Source: Acidobacteriota bacterium (GTDB lineage Bacteria; Acidobacteriota; Thermoanaerobaculia; Multivoradales; JAHEKO01). From it: a stretch of DNA of 5,190 bases. Location: contig JAPUJD010000139.1 of the NCBI GenBank assembly GCA_027296385.1, positions 1 through 5,190 on the forward strand, in the 5' to 3' direction. Each line of letters starts with the position of its first letter. The stretch's first letter is position 1. Below, piece after piece: positions 1-5,190 of this stretch. Made by a program: the position numbers and the translations under genes. Under the pieces are notes generated by a model that was not told the origin of the DNA, searched no databases, and worked only from the letters and a program-made list of their open reading frames with translations.

Positions 1-1535
1 AAGCCCCGGTAGCCGCGGTAGAAGCCGGTCTCGTAGGTCGAGACCGACGCCGCCTGCGGCTCGACCTTCAAGAAGAGGACGCACAGCAAGGGAATCATGG
101 TCAGGGACAGGAGCCACGAGCACATGAGCGTGATCGTCACCACCTGGAACAACGCCGCCGTGTACTCGCCGGTCGTCGACTGAGCGAGAAAGATCGGCAG
201 GAAGGCCGCCGCCGTGGTCAGCGAGGAGACCAGTAGCGGTGTCTTGAGCTCCGTCGCGGCGTCGATCGCCGCCTGCTTGACCGACTTGCCCTCGGATGTC
301 TGCACGAGGATCGACTCCGACATGACGATCCCGTTGTCGACCAGCAGGCCGAGCGTGATGATCAGGGCGGCGAGCGACATCGAGTTGATGCCGACGTCGA
401 AGAACGCCATGAAGATGAAGCTCATGATGATCGCCACGGGAATGAGACTGGTGACCACCATGCCGGTGCGCAGGCCGAGGCTGACGAGCATGACCAGCAT
501 CACGATGCCGACAGCCTGCATGAGGTTGCGAACGAAGGCGTCGACCTTCCTCTCCACCTCGCCCGCCTGGAACTGGGTGAACTCGAAGTCGATGCCGTGC
601 GGGTAGCTGGCCTGCAAGCGATCGATGGTCGCGCGGACCTCCTCGCCGAGCGCCAGGATATTGCCGCCCTCGCGCATGGAGATCGCCAGGGCTAGACCCG
701 GTTCGCCGCTGGCGTGCATGCGACGCCGCGGCGGGTCGATGTAGCCGCGATAGATGTCGGCTACGTCTTCGAGGTAGATCAGCTCGTCGCGACCGGGCAC
801 CCGGATGATCGTGCGCCGCAGGTCGTCCACCGACTCGAAGTTGCCCGAGGGTTCGAGCACGATCTCCTCGTCCGCGGTCCGCACCTGGCCGCCCGGATTG
901 ATGATGTTGCGGCTCTCCAGGATGTTCTCGAGCTGCCGCGGCGAGAGGCCGAGCTCGGCCAGCCGGGCGTTGTTGTACTCGACGAAGATCCGCTCTTCCT
1001 GGGTGCCGTGGATCGCGACCTTGGCCACCTCGTCGATCAACAACAGCTCGTCGCGCACATCTTCGGCCACGTCCTCGAGCTCGGCGTAGCTGTAGCCGTC
1101 GCCGGTGAGGTTCACGACCGTGCCGAAGACGTCGCCGAACTCATCGTTGACGTCGGGACCGATTACGCCATCGGGCAGCTCATCGGCGGCGCGACCGACC
1201 TTGCGTCGCAGGTCGTCCCAGATTGGGCGCATCTCCCGGTAACGCTCCTGGATGTCGACCATGATGATCGATACGCCGTTTTTCGACTGGCTCTCGATGA
1301 CCTCGACCTGGGGGATCTCCTGGATCGCCTTCTCGAGTTTGTCGGTCACCAGCTGCTCGACCCGCCCGGGACTGGCACCCGGAAAGTACGTGATCACCAT
1401 CGCGGTGCGGATGGTGAACCCCGGATCCTCCGACTGCGGCATCCCGGCGTAGGCCCGCAGGCCGGCGACCAGGATGACCAGCAGGACGACCAGCGTGACG
1501 CGGTCGTTCTCGATCGCCGCGCGAGTCAGATTCAC
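1..1535 (-). CDS. AcrB-like RND efflux permease, N-terminal half (cut by the window edge)
   Basis: This frame starts at GTG 1535-1533 and stays open to base 1, giving 511 residues, about half of a usual 1,000-1,050-residue RND pump. It is predicted to be the inner-membrane proton-driven transporter of the cluster. Visible parts match AcrB in order: TM1 (about 13-31); start of the porter domain with TYFPGASPGRVEQLVTDKLE (49-68) and the region after it (to about 333); TM2 (about 338-356), TM3 (about 359-379), TM4 (about 387-408), TM5 (about 433-451) and TM6 (about 463-488); then the start of the cytoplasmic linking helix. TM4 carries GLLVDNGIVMSES (396-408). D400 corresponds to the essential AcrB Asp407, while the neighbouring Asp408 position is Asn401. 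Asn there also occurs in other RND pumps, so the gene need not be inactive. The sequence looks more like the drug/hydrophobe branch than the metal branch, but the second half, with the partner TM10 lysine, lies outside the window, so substrate class is open. Confidence 0.95.
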   Translation of the reverse strand, partial: MNLTRAAIENDRVTLVVLLVILVAGLRAYAGMPQSEDPGFTIRTAMVITYFPGASPGRVEQLVTDKLEKAIQEIPQVEVIESQSKNGVSIIMVDIQERYREMRPIWDDLRRKVGRAADELPDGVIGPDVNDEFGDVFGTVVNLTGDGYSYAELEDVAEDVRDELLLIDEVAKVAIHGTQEERIFVEYNNARLAELGLSPRQLENILESRNIINPGGQVRTADEEIVLEPSGNFESVDDLRRTIIRVPGRDELIYLEDVADIYRGYIDPPRRRMHASGEPGLALAISMREGGNILALGEEVRATIDRLQASYPHGIDFEFTQFQAGEVERKVDAFVRNLMQAVGIVMLVMLVSLGLRTGMVVTSLIPVAIIMSFIFMAFFDVGINSMSLAALIITLGLLVDNGIVMSESILVQTSEGKSVKQAAIDAATELKTPLLVSSLTTAAAFLPIFLAQSTTGEYTAALFQVVTITLMCSWLLSLTMIPLLCVLFLKVEPQAASVSTYETGFYRGYRG

Positions 1536-2665
1536 TATTCGGACTCCTGCACCAAGACGCGCTCGCCGTCGGTCAGCCGCCTGACGCCGGCGGTGACGAT
1601 CAACTCCCCCTCTGCCAGACCGCTCAGTACCTCGAGACCGTCAGCCGTCAACTCGCCGACGGTGACCGCCCGCCGACCGACCGTCCCCGAGCCCTTGTCG
1701 AGCACGAAGACGTAGCGTCCTGCGCGATCTTCACCGACCGCCACCGGAGCCACCAGCATCCTGCCCTGGCCTCCCGCGACGGGAAAGCGAAAATCGGCTT
1801 CCGCCGCCATGCCCGAGCGGATCCTCGGGTCGGCCTCCTCGAGACGCACGGTCACCGCAAAGGTCGTCGCCGTGCCCAACATCGCCACCCCCGCCTCGGT
1901 GACCCCCGCTTCGAAGCTGCGGCCCGGCAAAGCGTCGAAGCGCACTACTGAGCGCTGGCCGAGCTCGATGTCGGCAATCAGCAGCTCGGGCAACGCCACT
2001 TCGACGTCGATGTGGCCCGCCGCGGTGAGCAGGAACAGCTTCTGCCCGGCCTGGATATTCTCGTTCACCTCGACGGCGACGGATGCCACCGTGCCGTCGA
2101 CCGGCGCGTGCAAGGTGCAATAGGAGACCTGCTGTCGCGCCCCCTCCAGGCGCTTCTCTACCGCCACCACCTGTGCTTGGCTCGACTCGTTGTTGGCCCG
2201 TGCTCCGTCGAGCTCGCGTCGCGAGGCGTTGTTGTTCTCGTAGAGACCCCGCACCCGCTCGTAGTCGGCCTCGGCATTGCGCGCCGCGGCTTCAGCCTGC
2301 GCCAGACCCGCCAGAGCTTCCTGCACCCGTAGCTCGTAGTCGGTGGCATCGAGCCGCGCCAGGACGTGCCCACGCCGCACCTGCTCGCCGACGACCACCG
2401 GTACGCGCTCGACGGTGCCGCTGACGCGGAAGCTGAGCTGAGTCTCGAGGCCGGCCTTGGCCACGCCGGCGAATGTGCGTAGCCGCGCCGCGCGGCTGGT
2501 CGAGACCTGCTCGAAGCGCACCGGCCGTAGCACGGTCTCGGCCTTGGGCGGCTCCTGGCACGCCAAGAGAACGGAGACGCCGACGACGACAAACCCCAGC
2601 CTGCGGCCTCCACGCCGACAAGCTTCGAGACCGCTGTCCCATACCCTCATCACACGTCTCCTCAC
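1535..2665 (-). CDS. RND efflux periplasmic adaptor (membrane fusion protein, HlyD/AcrA family), lipoprotein
   Basis: This 376-residue protein should link the inner-membrane RND pump to the outer-membrane channel. Residues 23-36 are hydrophobic and end in a lipobox, L33-L-A-C36, so the mature protein is probably lipid-anchored at C36. Domains follow the usual adaptor order: first half of the lipoyl-like hairpin (about 66-107, with SFRVSGTVERVPVVVGEQV at 78-96), an alpha-helical coiled-coil hairpin (about 108-180, rich in Ala, Glu, Gln and Arg, with a turn near YENNNAS at 142-148), second lipoyl half (about 181-212, with LHAPVDGTVASV at 185-196), a beta-barrel (about 217-294, with RIRSGMAAEADF at 281-292), and a membrane-proximal domain (about 301-372). 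Length is normal for the family. It starts 12 bases after the channel gene and its stop overlaps the pump start by one base, so the three are almost certainly one operon. GTG at 2665 has a near-perfect ribosome site, but ATG at 2650 also has AGGAG 7 bases upstream. The family call is firm; the substrate is not predictable. Confidence 0.95.
   Translation of the reverse strand: MRRRVMRVWDSGLEACRRGGRRLGFVVVGVSVLLACQEPPKAETVLRPVRFEQVSTSRAARLRTFAGVAKAGLETQLSFRVSGTVERVPVVVGEQVRRGHVLARLDATDYELRVQEALAGLAQAEAAARNAEADYERVRGLYENNNASRRELDGARANNESSQAQVVAVEKRLEGARQQVSYCTLHAPVDGTVASVAVEVNENIQAGQKLFLLTAAGHIDVEVALPELLIADIELGQRSVVRFDALPGRSFEAGVTEAGVAMLGTATTFAVTVRLEEADPRIRSGMAAEADFRFPVAGGQGRMLVAPVAVGEDRAGRYVFVLDKGSGTVGRRAVTVGELTADGLEVLSGLAEGELIVTAGVRRLTDGERVLVQESE
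1544..1548 (-). promoter_or_regulatory. Ribosome binding site of the RND pump gene, inside the adaptor coding end
   Basis: AGGAG lies 8 bases before the GTG at 1535-1533, within the last codons of the adaptor gene. The adaptor stop and pump start share one base (TAGTG), an arrangement typical of translational coupling. It supports GTG as the true pump start; no ATG in frame lies nearby upstream of TM1. Confidence 0.75.
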
Positions 2666-2672
2666 TTGTGGT

Positions 2673-2679
2673 ACCTCCT
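2673..2679 (-). promoter_or_regulatory. Ribosome binding site of the adaptor gene, overlapping the channel stop codon
   Basis: AGGAGGT, a full match to the Shine-Dalgarno consensus, begins inside the TAG stop of the channel gene (2680-2678) and ends 7 bases before GTG 2665-2663. A ribosome finishing the channel would cover this site, so coupled translation is likely. A second AGGAG (2662-2658) stands 7 bases before the in-frame ATG at 2650-2648. Confidence 0.75.
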
Positions 2680-5086
2680 ACGGCAACGCGACGCCTTGCT
2701 CGCGCAGGTAGACATCGAGCCTGGCGACCCAAGCGTCTCTCTCCTCCGCGCCGACAAACGGTTCGAGCGTGCTGGCGGAGCGCTTGGCCTCGAGCCAATC
2801 GATCAGGAAATCGTAGAGCGCATTGGCGGCGCCCTCTTCCGCGTTCACGGCCGCCGTCTGGGCGTCCAACAGGTCCAGCAGTGAGGCGACGCCGCGGACG
2901 TAGGCGTCGTTCACCAGATCGAAATTGCCGCGCGCCGCTTGGGCCGCCCGATCCGACAGACCGATGCCGACCAGGGAAGCGCGAGCCTGCTCCAGGGCGG
3001 TGCGAATGCGCTGCTCGAGCTTTTCCTCGACCGCCGCCCGCTCGAGACTCAGGCCTTGGAACTCGATCTCGGCTCGCCTGCGCTGGGCCTCTCGCAGGCC
3101 ACCAGCGAAGATCGGCACCGAGGCCTGGAGCGCCAAGCTCCAGTTGCTGTCATCCGCCAAGGGCAGGGTGAAGGGCAGGCCAGCGACGCCCTGGGATCCG
3201 GCACCACCGCGCGACAGGATCTCCTCCAATGTCGCCTGCAGGCTGACGGTCGGCGCCCAGAAGGCGCGGTGCGACGACAGCCTGAGACGGTTCTGCGCCG
3301 CGATTCCGGCGTCGATCCGCGCCAGCTCCGGCGAGCGCTGCAGCCCTTCGATCACGACGAAGTTGGCGAAGATCTCGTAGCCCCTCGGGGTGTCGACGTA
3401 TTGCTGGAAGCGCGCCAGGCCGGTCAACAGCCCGACCTCCTCCAGGCCCACGTCCTCGGCGATGAAGAGCGAATCGAGCGCGCGATGGAGGATCCGGTTG
3501 ACGGCTATCTCCTGGCTGCGTCGATCCGCTACGGCCTCCACCAGAGATTTTCTCGCGGTGGCGAGCTCGCTCTCCCAGCGCAACACTTCGCCGGCCGAGG
3601 CCACCCCTATATCGCGCCGAACCTCGGAGACGTCGAGATTGGAACGGGTTCGGTCGAGGTTGTTGCGCTGGACCCGCTCGAGCGCCTTGGCGCGCATCAG
3701 GTTGAGGTAGGTCGTCGCCGCCTCGAGGACGATGTCGAACTTCAGGCTTTCGAGATCATGCACCCGCGCTGCCTGGAGGCTTTTCTGGACCTTCAGGTTG
3801 GCCCAAGCCGGCTCCGAATAGAGCAACTGGCTCAGCGACGCGCCGGCGGTCACGGTGCGCTCGGGCTGGCTGCCGAGGCTGGCGAGGGCCCGATCGTCAT
3901 CGATCGTGACGTGGGATCCCGAGAGATCGACCTTGGGCTTGAGGGCGGATCGCGCCCGCGCGACCTCTTCGGCTCCGGCCTGGACCTTCCGCCGGCCCAC
4001 GAGCAGATCCAGGTTGAGATCGATTGCCTCCTGCACCGCCTTCTCGAGCGAGAGCTCGTAGGCCCCTTCGAGATCCTCCGCGTGGAGCACCTCGGCCTCG
4101 ATCAACACCTCCCAGCGCGGCGAGACGTCGATGGCGCGAGCCGTCGCCATGTTGATTCGGAGACGCCGACGAACGGTGAACTCCACCGGGATCTCGCCGG
4201 GATCCTCACCCAGAAGGATGCGCTGGATGTTGAGCCCGATCCGCCGCGCCAGCTTGGGAAAGAACTCCGGCGAACCGGCAGATGCCAGCATTCCCGCCTC
4301 CACGTCACCACCGTCGAGGCCCGAGAAGCTCGGCAGACGCCGCTCGATGAATCCGTCGATGAGACGCCGGTACTCGGCCGGAGAAAACTGGAATAAGGGC
4401 CACACGTAGACCGCGTCCACTGATGAGGACAACGCCGCCAGAGCCTCACTTGCCGAGGTGCCTACCGGGATGTACTCGCACTCGACGCCCGATCCGGCGA
4501 GCGCTCTCGCCGTGCGCTCCGGCAGCTCGGGAATCGCCTGGAGCAGCGTCGCGCCCGTCAGGATCGCAATGTGGCCGAAAGGCACGATCGCACGGTAGTT
4601 CTCCAGCTCCTCGGTCAACGTGTCGGGCAAGGCGACGTAGTTGAGGTTGTGCACGCCGCTGGTGCCGTTGTCGAACGGCAGGCCTTGAAGCCGCGGATCG
4701 ATGACCACCGGCGCGATCACCGGCTTGGGTAATTCACCCAGGCAGCAGGTCGCCTGCGATGCCAGCAGCCCCCAGGTGACCACCAGATCGACATCAGGGT
4801 CGTCGAGCAGCCGGAGGATGTTGGCCCGGGCCGTATCGAGCGTAAAGTCGCCGATCAGGTAGGACTCGTCCGGGAAGCTCAGGTCGAACTCGCCTTCGGT
4901 CAGCAGCGTCGCCTCGCGGATGGTCAACTGCCGCACCATGTCGTTCTGCGGCCACGGACCGTCGACGACCACACCGACGCGCACCTCCGGCAAGGCCGCG
5001 AGAGCAAGGGCCGAGCAAGCCCCGGCGAGCACCAGCGCCAGGGCGACAGCTTTCCGGCCGAGGTTGAGTCTCATGCTCGCTTGCAC
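2678..5086 (-). CDS. ABC substrate-binding-like domain fused to a TolC-family outer-membrane efflux protein
   Basis: This 802-residue protein is predicted to be the outer-membrane channel of the efflux system, with an extra periplasmic binding domain at its front. Residues 12-32 form a hydrophobic export signal; cleavage could follow A28-L-A30, or A-G-A-C24 could act as a weak lipobox. Residues about 34-333 resemble the ABC_sub_bind (TrpX-like) solute-binding family. Visible marks are the VDLVVTWG stretch (99-106), KPVIAPVVIDP (121-131), DAVYVWPLF (224-232), and an end typical of that family, GLNIQRILLGEDPGEIPVEF (284-303) followed by LRINMATARAIDVSP (309-323). Residues about 343-770 form a TolC-type domain with two repeats: the first opens with LSLEKAVQEAIDLNLDLLVG (345-364), the second has VPIFAGGLREAQ (657-668), and a long helix ends the repeat (about 720-768). 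A tail of about 30 residues follows. Usual TolC proteins have 420-500 residues, so the extra 330 are the added domain. The GTG start is chosen for AGAGGA 7 bases upstream; an ATG at 5074 is possible. It is first in the cluster. The fold assignment is firm; ligand and role are unknown. Confidence 0.9.
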   Translation of the reverse strand: MQASMRLNLGRKAVALALVLAGACSALALAALPEVRVGVVVDGPWPQNDMVRQLTIREATLLTEGEFDLSFPDESYLIGDFTLDTARANILRLLDDPDVDLVVTWGLLASQATCCLGELPKPVIAPVVIDPRLQGLPFDNGTSGVHNLNYVALPDTLTEELENYRAIVPFGHIAILTGATLLQAIPELPERTARALAGSGVECEYIPVGTSASEALAALSSSVDAVYVWPLFQFSPAEYRRLIDGFIERRLPSFSGLDGGDVEAGMLASAGSPEFFPKLARRIGLNIQRILLGEDPGEIPVEFTVRRRLRINMATARAIDVSPRWEVLIEAEVLHAEDLEGAYELSLEKAVQEAIDLNLDLLVGRRKVQAGAEEVARARSALKPKVDLSGSHVTIDDDRALASLGSQPERTVTAGASLSQLLYSEPAWANLKVQKSLQAARVHDLESLKFDIVLEAATTYLNLMRAKALERVQRNNLDRTRSNLDVSEVRRDIGVASAGEVLRWESELATARKSLVEAVADRRSQEIAVNRILHRALDSLFIAEDVGLEEVGLLTGLARFQQYVDTPRGYEIFANFVVIEGLQRSPELARIDAGIAAQNRLRLSSHRAFWAPTVSLQATLEEILSRGGAGSQGVAGLPFTLPLADDSNWSLALQASVPIFAGGLREAQRRRAEIEFQGLSLERAAVEEKLEQRIRTALEQARASLVGIGLSDRAAQAARGNFDLVNDAYVRGVASLLDLLDAQTAAVNAEEGAANALYDFLIDWLEAKRSASTLEPFVGAEERDAWVARLDVYLREQGVALP

Positions 5087-5190
5087 CTTGGTGTCCTCTC
5101 TCTGGGTAGCCGCCGGAGCACGCGGACGATCCCGACGATGTTCAATCCGGGCTCCGGTCCCCGGGGCGAAGTAGCGACATCTTAGCTTGA
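5087..5190 (-). promoter_or_regulatory. Leader upstream of the efflux operon, possible promoter region
   Basis: These 104 bases precede the first gene. On the minus strand TAAGAT at 5184-5179 matches a -10 box at four of six positions, but any -35 box would lie beyond the window. A small inverted repeat, CCGGG with an 8-base loop and CCCGG (5164-5147), could form a short hairpin in the transcript; no run of T follows it, so it is not a convincing terminator. No operator or riboswitch is recognisable. The stretch may also hold the tail of an upstream gene, because TAA occurs at 5184-5182, but this cannot be tested here. Confidence 0.25.
5094..5099 (-). promoter_or_regulatory. Ribosome binding site of the fused channel gene
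   Basis: AGAGGA on the minus strand ends 7 bases before the GTG at 5086-5084. This decides the GTG start over the in-frame ATG four codons downstream (5074-5072), which has only a weak AAGG 11 bases upstream. Confidence 0.65.

Noticed and set aside
214..606. Plus-strand open frame of 130 codons at the left end
   Set aside because: It is the antisense of the transmembrane part of the RND pump; its Ser/Thr/Met-rich composition reflects the complement of hydrophobic codons.
714..1715. Plus-strand open frame of 333 codons across the pump and adaptor genes
   Set aside because: It is antisense to two well-supported genes and spans their junction. It is rich in Asp, Leu, Val and Arg with no motif, as expected from reading the opposite strand of GC-rich coding DNA.
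2939..4396. Plus-strand open frame of 485 codons antisense to the fused channel gene
   Set aside because: It lies wholly inside a minus-strand gene with clear domain matches, shows no recognisable domain, signal or membrane pattern, and is the kind of long shadow frame expected in GC-rich DNA.
5147..5164. CCGGG/CCCGG inverted repeat as a terminator of an upstream gene
   Set aside because: The stem is only five base pairs and no T-rich tract follows on either strand.
5142..5180. Twelve-codon frame in the leader (ATG at 5180, TGA at 5144-5142) as a regulatory leader peptide
   Set aside because: No clear ribosome site precedes it, it has no run of a regulating amino acid, and no attenuator-like alternative hairpins are visible.
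1..5190. Search for CRISPR arrays, tRNA or rRNA genes, insertion sequences and attachment sites
   Set aside because: No repeated spacer-like units, no structural RNA signatures, and no transposase or terminal repeats were seen; nearly the whole window is taken by three coding regions.

Overview
The window holds one co-directional gene cluster, read entirely on the minus strand from right to left. It encodes a tripartite RND-type efflux system of a Gram-negative (diderm) bacterium. The DNA is GC-rich (roughly 60-65% by eye), codons favour G/C in the third position, and the three genes look alike in composition, so nothing suggests recent acquisition of one part. The outer-membrane channel, periplasmic adaptor and inner-membrane RND pump imply two membranes. 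I cannot name the organism. The fused outer-membrane gene would fit a deep-branching high-GC group such as Acidobacteriota, Myxococcota or a relative, but that is a guess.

Layout in transcription order: (1) 5190-5087, a short leader with no convincing gene; (2) 5086-2678, an 802-residue protein that joins a periplasmic ABC-type substrate-binding-like domain (about residues 34-333) to a complete TolC-family outer-membrane efflux domain (about 343-770); (3) 2665-1535, a 376-residue lipoprotein adaptor of the HlyD/AcrA membrane-fusion family; (4) 1535-1, the first 511 residues of an AcrB-like RND permease that runs off the left edge. There are 12 bases between genes 2 and 3, and genes 3 and 4 overlap by one base (TAGTG). 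All three appear to start at GTG, each 7-8 bases downstream of a clear Shine-Dalgarno sequence. The long open frames on the plus strand are antisense shadows of these genes.

How the parts should work together: the RND pump would take substrate from the periplasm or inner membrane using proton flow, the adaptor would bridge it to the channel, and the TolC-like trimer would release substrate outside. The unusual part is the solute-binding-like domain built onto the channel subunit. Three copies per trimer could capture a ligand in the periplasm, sense it, or gate the channel. The substrate cannot be deduced from this window.
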